Shown here one piece after another: positions 12,691 through 24,417 of a DNA stretch of 64,000 bases. The position numbers and the translations under genes were made by a program. Every line of letters begins with the position of its first letter. Position 1 is the first letter of the stretch. Source of the DNA: Magicicada septendecula (Eukaryota; Arthropoda; Insecta; Hemiptera; Cicadidae). The notes beneath the pieces are model-generated. The model made no database searches and had not been told where the DNA came from. It was given only the letters and a program-made list of their open reading frames with translations. The stretch is from positions 123,665,927 to 123,729,926 of the forward strand of contig CM068367.1 in NCBI GenBank assembly GCA_034769895.1, read 5' to 3'.

Positions 12691-13125
12691 AACTGATCGA
12701 CTAGAAGTGACTAATCCTATTTTAGCGGTCTTCTACCATAATGGAAAATCCGTCTTCGTACCTCGGTGTACACCGCTCAGTCCCTCTGCATTGTGGACGA
12801 ACCAATGTGAAGAGAAATCTCGCGGTTCGTTCTGATAAGTTAAGGGTATTAGCATTACGGATTTGTCTCCTGTATCGGGATAGCTCCATTGTAGGCTTGT
12901 CAAATTATAGTTACAGGGAAGCAGGATGCACACTCCAATCGTGTATTTCATATTCTCTGCCATTGTGCTACTGTCGTGCCTAAACTTAAGTTCTGTTTTT
13001 AAAACGGTACCGATGGCCCAATACTAAAACCTGTGTACATGATTTGAGCTCTTGGAAAGAAATCTTACATATGTATAAGATTCGATGTTCTGCGCTATGT
13101 TCTTCAAAAATTACATTAGCTTCTT

Positions 13126-13376
13126 CTACCTAGTTGGAAAAATTATTGGTCGGGCTGTTAGACAGTGCTCTAGAGTTTATGCTGACAGATGTTTCGCCCT
13201 CACCGTAGTCGATAACAACTGCCACGGTGTCCGCCAATTTACCCCTCATCATTGGCGTGCCGTTGTAACCGTGCCAGTTTTTATCGACCGGCACTGATGA
13301 CGCCCTCCGATGGTGAGGCCGAAGCGTCTCTCAGCACGGTCTAACAGCCCGACCAATAATGTTTCCACCTATGTAG
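13126..13376. repeat. Foldback element with hammerhead-like core
   Basis: The outer arms are inverted copies: ATTATTGGTCGGGCTGTTAG near 13142 matches, in reverse, the AACAGCCCGACCAATAAT near 13360. Similarity continues inward more weakly. The right half contains CTGATGA (about 13289), a GC-rich hairpin, then GGCCGAAGC, which resembles the CUGANGA...GAAA core of a hammerhead ribozyme with GAAG in place of GAAA. The left arm, inverted, carries GGGCGAAAC but not the CTGATGA half. Confidence 0.6.
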
Positions 13377-14930
13377 AAAGCCTTAGGAACTCTATTAGCT
13401 TCTATCGTTCATAATATTGAGTGCTAGCGTATGTGTCTTTTAAAAATGGATTTCACCTTAAGCAACAACGACATCGGTCGTAAATTTCATAAATAGTGAA
13501 ACTTACGAACCGAATTTCCATAATAGGTTGAAGACGCTTAAGGAAGACAACCGTCTGGAATTCTCTCTCTTTTCGCCATGAAGGGCATTAGGGGGTAGTT
13601 GAAAAAGGGAAGAAGGCGCGAATAGATAATCAAGGTGACACTACCTTGGAGAGGCGTTAGAATGATGTACTAAATATAGCTGTGCCGCTGCGAAAAAAAA
13701 AAATCAATAGGACCCAAGGCGACGATTGCAAATAGCCCATAACAAGCTTCGGGGTAGAAGGGGAGAAAATTATTACATTCGCCCCGTTTTCCCTGTAATA
13801 AACGTTGTTTTCTTTTTCTACAGGACTAGGTATCAAATTTTATACACTTTTTGTTGTCCGTTATAAAAAACGGCTCCGATAAAAACACGACAGTATAAAA
13901 ACAAGAACAGCAGAATTTTAAGGCCTCTTAACAGCTAAGGTGTAAAAACGATATGAAGTAATTACGTAATAAACCTAAACGGAGGAGGAGAGATCAGTAA
14001 AAGAAGGAGTATACGAGGGAATATATAAAAAACAGTGATAATTGTTGATGCCAATAAGGGAGGGAATAATTTTGAAGACACTAAAACGACGTTTGTAATA
14101 AGAAAATTACTAAAATTAAACGTAGGCCTATATTTATTACAGTGTACTTTTCTTATATGAACGTACATAATATGTTCTTTGTAATGACTGTGTAAAAAAT
14201 GAACGTGTTCATACCGAAGAACAAGATGGGCAAAAACCTTATATACAGACGTGCTATAAAATTCAAAAAATCTTAATTTTACTCTGTCTTCGTAAGTAAT
14301 AATGCACAAAAGACATAAAACAAAATTAATTTACCTACAAAACATGTTACATGGAAGTAATAAAATGTGTCAGAAGCTGTATGTGCGCGCGCGCGCGTGT
14401 GTGTGTGTGTGAACGCGTGTGCGTGTGATATATGTATGTTTTCTTCAGAGAATTAAGAATTAGATAGCTAGAAAGCCATAAAGGTTAAAAACTGCCAACT
14501 GCTTATAAGCTCAACGGAAGACCTATCTATACTGCGAGTAACAAAGGAAAGAAAAGAAGACAATTAATTGGATTCGTAACGAAACTTGAAATAGATATCT
14601 TTTACAGAACGTAACTTGGATAATTTTGTATCTTTGATATTTTCACTGTTACTGCGCTTGTAAATTGGATGGACGACCCGATCAGATTCTGTGGTCAGTT
14701 AAATGATCATGATTTTGCATGGGTAGGAAGCACAAGAGGGACTCACTCAACAATGGGTAGACGGTACTAAAGATGATGTTCATTATTATTGTGTGTGTAA
14801 TGTAAATTATTTTGAGATGTGGTGCTAGAGGAGGGCGTTAAGAATACCGTAGACAGGAAACTGCCAGACGATGAGGTTTAGAAGAGAGTGATGAAAGAAC
14901 GACTGTGATTAGCCATTGCGGAAACGAAAA
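13377..14930. other. Intergenic; short GC/GT tract near 14383
   Basis: No supported gene. An alternating (GC)n(GT)n tract lies at about 14383-14411. A 115-codon minus-strand frame (13962-14309) is hydrophobic and low in complexity, without a recognisable domain. Confidence 0.35.
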
Positions 14931-14934
14931 GCAG

Positions 14935-15150
14935 TATAGTTAGTCACCTCCTACGCCATTCAAACTGGTCCACCGCCCTTATCGAGGGAGTGATTGAGGG
15001 GTGTAGTAGGAAAGGAAGGCCCAGACAGGAACATATGGACGAGACAAAAGGAGGAAGAAGGTATGTGGTGATTAAGAGGGAGAGAGGTATGTGGAGTCTT
15101 TGCAAGGGAAGAAATTCCAAGTCCGCCACCCTCTGGGTTGAGGAGGAGAA
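14935..15150 (+). mobile_element. LINE tail of a second type (EGxxGKxRPR)
   Basis: The + strand reads HLLRHSNW..ALIEG, then CSRKGRPRQEHMDETKGG, then RYVVIKRERGMW. This matches the C-terminal 'LRHDNLL..IIEGKIEGKRGRGRPR..YMDQI' block of RTE/Jockey-like LINE proteins in insects. About 60 codons stay open (14990-15178), but the start is missing, so it is a fragment and not a gene. Confidence 0.6.
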
Positions 15151-15180
15151 ATGTAAATTATTATTACCTAAAATATAGGT

Positions 15181-16461
<1,281 letters not shown>

Positions 16462-16683
16462 TATTATTATGGATGTAGGTTAATTAACAGTCTCTGTTAC
16501 TACACTACGATTAACCAGAAGCAAATTAACCGGAATGAAAAAGGTTTTGGATGAGAGGGGCACAAAATCAAAATCAATGTAATAATTCGAAATTGTGTGT
16601 GTATATATACCTTGAAGCTTTTCGTACTGCAGGAGGGCTCTCAAGCATAGGTATACTGCGGAGAGACTAATGATGACCTATTA

Positions 16684-17130
16684 TAGACATTGTACGGATT
16701 GCCATAATGTAGCACGAAACGCTACAATACAAGACGGGCTCTTATAACATTGTACGGATTGCCATAATGTAGCACGAAATACTACAGTACAAGACGGCAT
16801 CTCATAACAGTGTACGGATTGCCATAATGTAGCACGAAACGCTACAATACAAGACGGGCTCTTATAACATTGTACGGATTGCCATAATGTAGCACGAAAT
16901 ACTACAGTACAAGACGGCATCTCATAACATTGTACGGATTGCCATAATGTAGCACGAAACGCTACAATACAAGACGGGCTCTTATAACATTGTACGGATT
17001 GCCATAATGTAGCACGAAATACTACAGTACCAGACGGCATCTCATAACAGTGTACGGATTGCCATAATGTAGCACGAAACGCTACAATACAAGACGGGCT
17101 CTTATAACATTGTACGGAATGCTATAATAT
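16684..17130. repeat. 60-bp tandem array with A/B alternation
   Basis: Seven full units and one decayed unit of exactly 60 bp. Odd units (A) contain TAGCACGAAACGCTACAATA and end GGGCTCTTAT; even units (B) contain TAGCACGAAATACTACAGTA and end GGCATCTCAT. The order A-B-A-B-A-B-A makes the true period 120 bp, a higher-order repeat. Each unit carries a short hairpin, TGTAGC...GCTACA in A and TGTAG...CTACA in B. Because 60 is a multiple of three, reading frames stay open through the array (119 codons on the minus strand), which is not evidence of coding. Confidence 0.95.
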
Positions 17131-18403
17131 AGCATGGCATAATACTAAGCTACACCATAATGTAGCCTAATGAAGTACGGTGTTTATCACAACGTTACTA
17201 CATATTAGCAAGATTCTCTTGGCAACCTTATTACCTTGACTATGTTTGTTCGTATTCCAGAATATAAGAGTTGTATATTCTGCAAATCCTGGACATCTAA
17301 CTGAATATATTCAATCCAATTAACTGGAAATCTTGGATTTTCCTAATTAAAAATAAAAACACTTTATCTTGTCAGAAGTGGGGAGCTCACGATTAAACCT
17401 TCTTTTAGAATACGTTGAAGAAAATCAGATAAGGTTATAAAGACACTTGAAAAGAATGAGCAAGAAAATATTTGTGACGACCTTAGGAATAAAAAAAAAA
17501 AGAATAGACATAGGGAAAACCTGGGAAGGTTGGTATGGCCGCCATCGCAATAATAATAATAATAAAACAGTAAAAATTGTCAAAGGCGAGTGCTCTAAGA
17601 AAATGGCCAAAGCTTGTACACACGTGAAAGGAAAATATTCAGCTGACGCCGAAAGATATAGGAAGTCTATCGTTAATAACAGATTGTTATTCTTCGCATT
17701 ATTGTTCATCTTTCCAAACAAACCGTAGGGTCTAATTCGGCTGATAGTAGAGGGAAAATGCCGGTTCAAACGCACAAAGGAATGCCGCCTTCTTAAAAAA
17801 CACTAAAAAAACACTAAAAAACATGATCTCAGAGATGACGCCGCCACCGCTGGACCCGCAGCATCCCGATGGACCACAGCATCCGCGAATTTCCGCGAAT
17901 AAATTTTTTTATTTTTTTTATTTGGTTTTTTTATTTTTTTAATTAAATTGATTTGGTGGGATGAAGTTCAATGGACCACCAGCATCCGTGAATATACTTT
18001 TTTATTTTTTTAAGAAAGCTGATTTGCATATCAGTGGGTGGTGTTGGGTGGGAGGTTGTTTTTTTTTTATTTCATATCAGTGGGTGGGGGGTGGTTCCAA
18101 CTCGAAGCATTATAGTGTATACTAAAATATATGATCAGGTGTACCAACCTTTGCATGAGTTCAAATTTGTTGTGTGTTATAATGTATATTAAATCTATAT
18201 GATCAGGTGTACCAACCTCTGTAGTATTATTATAGTGTATAGATATTTTATATGAGCAGGGTTGTCAACATTTTCTGCGGTGGGGGGAGGGAAATGTGCG
18301 TGTATAGAGCAGATCTGCCAACATTTCTTTCTCTTCTGTGGTGGGAAATTCAAACTATATATGATCATAATTGTTACTCTCTCTCTCTCTCACACACGGT
18401 GTG

Positions 18404-18442
<39 letters not shown>

Positions 18443-18780
18443 GTCAAACGTTATGCTCACCGGCATTATAGTGTATATTAAAATATATGATTAGGTGTAC
18501 CAACCTTTACATGAGTTCAAATTTGTCGCGTGTTATAATGTATATTAAATCTATATGATCAGATGTACCAACCTCTGTATTATTCGTCCTCTCTCTCTCT
18601 CTCTCTCTCTCGTTGTCAAACGTTATGCTCAAACTGTTCTCCTCTCTCTGTGGTCAGTACCGAACGCATGTATATGAAATTAGAAAGTTTATTCGACAAA
18701 TATTAACGTCCTCACACTCTCTCTCACTCACTCTCTCTCTCTCACTCTCACTTGTTTCAACTGTGTCAACAAATAGTAAC

Positions 18781-18826
<46 letters not shown>

Positions 18827-20024
18827 ACACGTTTCAACTATGCAAGGTTTCATACCCTTTCTCCTGTCTCCCTCTCGTACATTGAGTAGTCGGTGTGATG
18901 AATAAATAATTTTAGCCCTCTCTCGTTGTCAAAACGTCGTCTTCATTTTCAATGTATTAAATAATTAATTAATAGTTTTATAATGCAGTCAGTGTGATTG
19001 ATCCTTGTTAGAAATATATATATTTGGCGTCAATGAACTACTTACCTGTTATGTTGTTACAGACAATACTTCTGTTTTAAGGTTGCAGTTTACACACACA
19101 TAGGTTCAGTAGTGTATAGCGAAATAAATTAAAATTATACACACACATGAAAACGGCGGCTGAAATTCATACAAATCTTCTGATGTAACAGTTCACAAAA
19201 AATAAATTAATTGTACACATGTTCAGAGGTGTAGAGTGAAATAAAATAAAGTCATAATTTGTTTAAATGATTAAATATATTTTAACATTCACAATATAAA
19301 ATTCACAATTAAATAAATACATTAGAAATTGATATTTTTCGAAAGTTTATATATATAATTGTGTGTCGTACTTGTAGAAGAAGCAACCTGCAACATAACA
19401 ATACAACAACAACATTAAAATCATGTTAAATATCACACACACACAGATGCACACGCAACGCGCGCACATACAGACGCATACGCAACGTAATCACACACAC
19501 ACACACACACACACACACGCATACGCAACGTAACCAAACACGCAACGCGCCCACACACAGACGCAAACGCAACGTACACACGTTTGGGTTACACCACACG
19601 TGCACGCACACACACACAGACGTACACGCACACATACGCAACGCGCCCACACACAGACGCAAACACAACGTAATCATACACATACATACAACATGTACAT
19701 GTAGGACCAATAAACAGATAACAGATTTAAATATGCTATAGTCATTGTAAGACGTTACAATCATTGAAGTGTTTAATAAGTAAATTGTATGTATGTATAT
19801 ATCACTGAATAATAATAATAATATAATCGTTCTAGTGTTATCGTTTGCTGCAACAGGTAAAGCAGTTACAAATAATTACATATAGGTTCAGAGGCGTATA
19901 GTGAAATAAATTAAAAATCCATTCATCAAAACTTTGTAAATTAGAATCTGCACTACATTCAAACATACGCACACACACACACACACAATGATAAAAAATT
20001 GTTTATTAAAAGTAGTTTGTTACC

Positions 20025-20321
20025 TTAACGAGGTACGATTTCCATATGTACTGTTTGATTCCTCATGCCTCGAAACACGAGATGTAGGTCGCTGGGGCTT
20101 ATATGACGGAGCTCTTCATCTGTAAAGACGCAAGCATACCTCTTAGGTAGATATACACGATAGCGTAGCTCACCATCTTCCAACGTTACAAGCACAGACT
20201 TCCCATATCTTGTGTCCACATGCACCATGTTAACAATCGGATACTGCTTGTTCAATGTTAATTCTGCACACCGTTTGTACTCAATAGCAGAAACTGCATT
20301 GAATTTTGTGATAAACGACAT
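20025..20321 (-). CDS. 98-aa palindrome ORF, left copy
   Basis: An ATG-to-TAA frame of 98 codons, identical in protein sequence to the copy at 27021-27317 in the other arm. It begins MSFITKFNAVSAIEYKRCAE; the centre YPIVNMVHVDTRYGKSVLVT, followed by an LEDGE turn and VYLPKRYACVF, looks like a compact beta-rich fold. It is reminiscent of a small OB-fold, but that is only an impression. No transmembrane segment or signal peptide. A donor-like GGTAAC overlaps the end (Arg-stop, then GTAACAAACTAC). The decayed end of a second copy of the same reading (PSDLHLVFRGMR) lies at about 20995-21035. Function unknown. Confidence 0.5.
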   Translation of the reverse strand: MSFITKFNAVSAIEYKRCAELTLNKQYPIVNMVHVDTRYGKSVLVTLEDGELRYRVYLPKRYACVFTDEELRHISPSDLHLVFRGMRNQTVHMEIVPR

Positions 20322-20703
20322 TATTTATGAGAAGTGAAGACGTCTGTATCAAGCTAGGTGCAACTAAACAATGACTACAAAGAAGACTAGTGAAAGTAAT
20401 GGTGGTGATGTGGTCATCAGGAAAGTTCACGTTCATCGCCCGAAGCTTTGCATCTACATACACACAGGCAGAATTAGCGCTGTTACAAAATATATATATA
20501 TTAGGAAAGTCAAGCCCACAGACTACTAGAAATAGTTATCGTTTGAAAAAAAAGAAACCACACATTACGAACTAATATCGTTACAATAATAATAATACAT
20601 AAACTTACGTTTACGGTCGTCCAAACTGAAGTATGGAGTGACAATAACTATACAAATAATTACATATAGGTTCAGAGGTGTATAATGTAAAACAAAATAC
20701 AGA

Positions 20704-20916
20704 TTATATGATAAGTAAATTGTGTGTATATATCACTGAATAATAATATAATCGTTCTAGTGTTAACGTTTGCTGCAACAGGTAACGCAGTTTACAAATA
20801 ATTACATATAGATTCAGAGGTGTATAGTGAAATAAATTAAAAATAGAAATTAATTCCTCATAAGTTAATGTCCTTTCAAATAGTATTCTCTGCACTACAG
20901 TCAAACATACGCACAC
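20704..20916 (-). CDS. 70-aa ORF, left copy (doubtful)
   Basis: An open frame of 70 codons, identical to 26425-26637 in the other arm. It is rich in Leu, Tyr and Ile, and part of it (FNLFHYTPLNLYVI) is simply the translation of the short motif that recurs through the arms. It may be an exon or a chance frame. No family was recognised. Confidence 0.2.
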   Translation of the reverse strand: MCVCLTVVQRILFERTLTYEELISIFNLFHYTPLNLYVIICKLRYLLQQTLTLERLYYYSVIYTHNLLII

Positions 20917-21033
20917 ACAGTGATAAAAATTGTGTATTAAAAGTAGTTTGTTACCTTAACAAGTACTGTTATCCTACGCCGTTGGGGGGGGGGTCCTCAT
21001 GCCACGAAACACGAGATGTAGGTCGCTGGGGTT

Positions 21034-21372
21034 TTATAAATTGTTTATTAAGTCTTTTAGAAATGGTCTTATACTTGAGCTTGGCCTGTTGACTATTGCT
21101 TTTAATTTTGTAATTTCTACAGGCGTTAACCGTTTCGGAGAAAAAAACCATTTATGGAGAAGATCCTCCTCCTCTTGTTTTGATGTGGTATTTATTCTAT
21201 GATCCATCCTTCTTGTTCCTATAATAATAATAACAGTACCTGCTTCATTATCATATACATTATGTGCTATATATAAATATATACATAAGGCTTTCAACAC
21301 ACACACACACATACCATAAATCCAGAACAGGAAAGGTATTATAACAAACATTACGAAAACAAGTACGTACAT
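21034..21372 (-). CDS. 112-aa ORF, left copy
   Basis: An N-terminal hydrophobic stretch (MYVLVFVMFVIIPFLFWIYG) could be a signal or membrane segment, but it reads partly through a GT repeat. The C-terminal 60 residues look protein-like (KQEEEDLLHKWFFSPKRLTP, then EITKLKAIVNRP and FLKDLINNL). The right-arm copy (26022-26303) shares the C-terminal 60 residues with one substitution. The stop is followed at once by a frame-shifted remnant of the 98-aa ORF tail. Unknown function; possibly an exon. Confidence 0.3.
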   Translation of the reverse strand: MYVLVFVMFVIIPFLFWIYGMCVCVLKALCIYLYIAHNVYDNEAGTVIIIIGTRRMDHRINTTSKQEEEDLLHKWFFSPKRLTPVEITKLKAIVNRPSSSIRPFLKDLINNL

Positions 21373-22304
21373 AGATCAACGTTTAAACAAACAGATTATT
21401 ACCTGAATAAATTTTTTTTAAAAACAGGACAGCGTATTATCTATATAACGTTCTGTTTCAGATAAGAATAGTTTGAATATAAAATGAAAGGGTACGTTGT
21501 ATTTTGTTATGAGAAAATGCATTTCTAAATTTCGTTACATTTGTCAAAAGAGCTTATTGATCAGACGTATGAGTAATTATATTAATCCTTATGTAGCAAA
21601 TACGCACGGATTCGTAAAATACAGCACTCAGGTGTAGGGAAATTAATCCTTTTTGTATTGAACGTATTTAAGTAGGCCTACTCGTGATATCAGTAAATTC
21701 TATCTAAACGTCATCTCAACGGAATCATTAAGTTTTTCAAAAGATCTTATTGATCAGACGTATGAGTATAAAATTGGAAATCTACAAACACATCAAAAAT
21801 ATCTGTCAAACCCTATCAAACAAAAACCCCCGTTCTTATCGAGAGACAACAGTAACTGACCTAAGCACATGTGCTTCATTAGGCAACAGACCAAAAAAAT
21901 CAAATAGACGACTATAAGCTCAATTTAAATAAAATCTGAATATTCAATAAAATTTTTTTTTTTTTTTTTTTTTTTACTTAGTAACATATGCAAATCTTTT
22001 ACTTACCTCTTAAATGTTGTTATACACACAATAGCCGATTGAACGATGAGTGTCTCATACAAATGAGAAATAGTGACATGTCGTCTTGTGTGTGTGTGTA
22101 TGTATATATATATATATATATATATATCATACGGTGGTAGCGTACACGTTTGAAAGTTGATACACATTAAATTCTCTCTCTCTCTCACACACATTACAGA
22201 GATTGATATTAATTGCATGTATGTTCAGAGGTTGGGTGTCTAAATCGATGCATTTTACTTTCACTTTCTAATTTGACACATGGCTTACTTCCATACATAA
22301 ATAT

Positions 22305-22508
22305 CTATCGTCCATATCCGTCTACGAGTGTTGCTAAACGAAATTGAAAATGTTGTAATACATAACGTCCTGTGTAATAGTATGGTATGTTTTTTAGGAC
22401 AGCCAAAAGCATGAAAGTATTATTTAAATCTGTATGGAAGTCATATATAAATATCGGGTCAGCGCTTGAATTATTTGCGCATGCGCATAACAGCTTTTTA
22501 GTACAGTT

Positions 22509-22556
<48 letters not shown>

Positions 22557-22562
22557 CGACAC
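22305..22562 (-). CDS. 85-aa ORF with a Cys-Val start, left copy
   Basis: The N-terminus is a microsatellite translation, but the last 60 residues look protein-like: NNSSADPIFIYDFHTDLN, then FMLLAVLKNIPYYYTGRYVL and HFQFRLATLVDGYGR. The same 60 residues recur in the right arm (24799-25032). The Met start lies inside the GT repeat, so the true start is unknown. No family recognised. Confidence 0.3.
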
Positions 22563-22752
22563 TCACTTGCAACAACGTCTTACTTATCACACGTTCATGC
22601 GCTACAAATTGATATATAAAACGTTTAAGATACACTATAATAACATAATACCAGCGTTATAACCGTACCTTTTGTTTTTCAGTATTCATTAATTCTCAGT
22701 AAATAAATAACACTCGTCAGGGTAATATGTCAGTTTATTACTAACCGCAAAG

Positions 22753-22932
22753 ATGTCGGCTACTCATGATTTTAGTATTGAAAGTGAAAGAATAAAATCG
22801 TTCAAGTATTGGGAAGTGACGTTTATCAGCCCCGACGAGTTAGCGTTTGCGGGGTTCTACTTCTACCCTAGAAATTTCGATGTTTGTGGACATAGTATGT
22901 CATTCGTAGACGATAGAGTGGAAAGAAGGTGA
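22753..22932 (+). CDS. BIR-like domain fragment (59 aa), left copy
   Basis: ATG to TGA, 59 residues. The core ERIKSFKYW and then FISPDELAFAGFYFY matches the N-terminal half of a BIR domain, whose usual pattern is R-SF--W with a P--LA-AGFY turn. BIR domains are found in inhibitor-of-apoptosis proteins of animals and some large DNA viruses and bind caspases. The zinc ligands are not there: one Cys occurs (FDVCGH) and the C-x2-C...H...C set is missing. It is either a first exon or a broken domain. It points toward the palindrome centre. An identical 180-bp frame lies inverted at 24418-24597. Confidence 0.5.
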   Translation: MSATHDFSIESERIKSFKYWEVTFISPDELAFAGFYFYPRNFDVCGHSMSFVDDRVERR

Positions 22933-23149
22933 CAAACCTATGAAGGAACATTAAAAAGTTTCATCTACAACACAATTTCTAAACGATGTTAAGAGTGAGA
23001 CTTTTCATACACGCACCAATAGACATAGTATGTATGACTCAAACGTTAATTCGCATCAGCAAGTTTGCACGCTACATAATTACAAAAATAATTTCTTAAC
23101 TGTGACAATTGGTATTGAACTTTTTACCTTGTTCAGTCTGCTCCTCCCC

Positions 23150-23285
23150 ACGTTCCTGCTGAAGGTTAGCTAGTCGTGGTTTTGGACTTGATAATGATTG
23201 AGACACTGAAAGGCCTCGTCCGAAGCATGACAGGTAGCAGTTCAGCAAGTAAGCACGACAAAGTTGGAATTACAGAGACTGCTTA
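23150..23285. repeat. Second copy of the 9-kb foldback family
   Basis: The right arm (CAGCAAGTAAGCACGACAAA and onward to TTACAGAGACTG) is the inverted counterpart of 9002-9035. The centre ACACTGAAAGGCCTCGTCCG matches the centre at 9064-9083. The left arm is decayed. Confidence 0.6.
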
Positions 23286-23577
23286 TTTAAATAACAATTA
23301 AGATGAATGAAGATGATTCGTTAATTTTATACCTGAAGGAAGAGAGAATGTACAGGTGAACATATGGACGTGGACTTGTCAGTTTGGCTATTCCCGCCGT
23401 TACCTCGACACTTCGAGCTGTTACGACTTTTTTAACTCTACAGTCACATTAAATTTGTAAAGTGGGCAACCAGAGTATCCTATCGAGGTAACAACGTCCC
23501 TTTCTGCTAAAACCTCTGTGTAGTAGTCAGTGAGTTGACGGAAGAAACGGTAATGGAAGTAATCATAATCAGCTGGG

Positions 23578-23637
23578 CAAGTATTGGGAAGTGACGTTTA
23601 TCAGCCCCGACGAGTTAGCGTTTGCGGGGTTCTACTT
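23578..23637 (+). pseudogene. Truncated third copy of the BIR-like fragment
   Basis: Sixty bases are identical to 22803-22862, encoding KYWEVTFISPDELAFAGFY, and then diverge into a TAG stop. No Met precedes it in frame. It is a direct repeat of the left-arm copy and lies outside the inverted arms. Confidence 0.75.
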
Positions 23638-23639
23638 GT

Positions 23640-23751
23640 AGTTCCATAATTATTTGGGAATGCGGCAGTCATCCATTCGGCAAAGATGTTCCCACCAATT
23701 CAGACGATACTAGGCAATCCTGTCGCGTATACTCATAATATTCTGTTAATG

Positions 23752-23755
<4 letters not shown>
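23640..23755 (-). mobile_element. LINE tail fragment
   Basis: On the minus strand this carries the block corresponding to 'EHL..RMDDCR.PKQL..Y', shared with the copies at 33480-33600 and 62105-62170. It is truncated at both ends. Confidence 0.5.
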
Positions 23756-23785
<30 letters not shown>

Positions 23786-23819
23786 CATTTAATATTTATA
23801 ATTAAATTTACCTCAAGAT

Positions 23820-23900
23820 GTTATTTTTTTTTTTTCCTTTTTTGGAACATGTTTCGGGTACTATCTTGTACCCATCCTCAACCTTCCGGTTTTTTTGTCT
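23820..23900 (-). repeat. CTGA-type hairpin motif copy
   Basis: On the minus strand the core reads TTGAGGATGGGTAC, a six-base loop, then GTACCCGAAACATGTTCC, with a perfect 6-bp stem. It is followed by a T/A-rich stretch and CATCTTGAGGTAAA. The outer sequence is shared with the palindrome in the retrotransposon leader (48612-48784). Confidence 0.65.
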
Positions 23901-24417
23901 GGTGAAGTACATATGTGTTGTTGGTTGACTATTATTATTATTGTGGCTTCCTGGTGTGTGTGTGTGTGTGTGAGTGCACGCTTAAGTCACAGTACACAAT
24001 AAAGACAGAACATTGTAATGTTACGTAGGATAATGAAGTATAACATGTCAGATTTTGGTAATGGAAATATAATTTGCATTTTCATGTTAGACGTAATATA
24101 GTTACATGTAGTTTATTGGCATTTGTGTATGTGTGTGCACTTGATATTGCGTAAACGTGTCTGCTCTGCTCTACTTGTATATTCTCATGCAATAAAGGGC
24201 GTACCTCGGTCATGATCCGACGCACGCACACACGAACACACACAGACGCACACGTAATCACACATCTGACGTGCACGCACACACATACATACGCAACGTA
24301 ACCAAACACGCACACACGTATACACGCAACGAGCGCACACGTACACAACGTAACCAAACACGCACACGCGAACACACACAGACGGATGAAACTTTTTAAT
24401 GTTCCTTCATAGGTTTG

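Larger units (their letters stand above)
17746..22965. repeat. Left arm of giant inverted repeat
   Basis: This 5.2-kb arm is the reverse complement of 24385-29717. The outer match starts at AGTAGAGGGAAAATGCCGG (17746), the partner of 29717; the inner end is TTTTTAATG-type sequence at about 22950-22965, the partner of 24385. By eye the arms match closely, with scattered substitutions and differences in microsatellite length, and the right arm is about 110 bp longer. Simple repeats in the arm include (CT)n at 18379-18440, 18590-18612 and 18784-18820, (AC)n at 19490-19518, (TA)n near 22105 and (CA)n near 22510. The arm contains four short minus-strand ORFs and a BIR-like fragment, annotated separately. 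Confidence 0.92.
22966..24384. other. Spacer between the palindrome arms
   Basis: The 1.4-kb non-palindromic centre contains a foldback relative (about 23150-23280), a direct 60-bp copy of the BIR fragment (23578-23637), a LINE tail (about 23640-23755), a (TA)n tract (23755-23782), a hairpin motif (23820-23900) and degenerate (ACGC)n-type simple repeats (24205-24384). It has no complete gene. Confidence 0.8.

Noticed and set aside
16681-17040. 119-codon repeat protein on the minus strand of the 60-bp array
   Set aside because: The unit length is a multiple of three, so any stop-free frame stays open; there is no start context or outside homology.
16684-17130. CRISPR-like array
   Set aside because: Units are contiguous with no unique spacers, and the sequence looks like animal nuclear DNA. 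It is a tandem minisatellite.
17447-17728. 93-codon + strand frame next to the palindrome
   Set aside because: Lys/Asn-rich translation of AT-rich DNA with an (AAT)n run; no motif and an equally long frame on the other strand.
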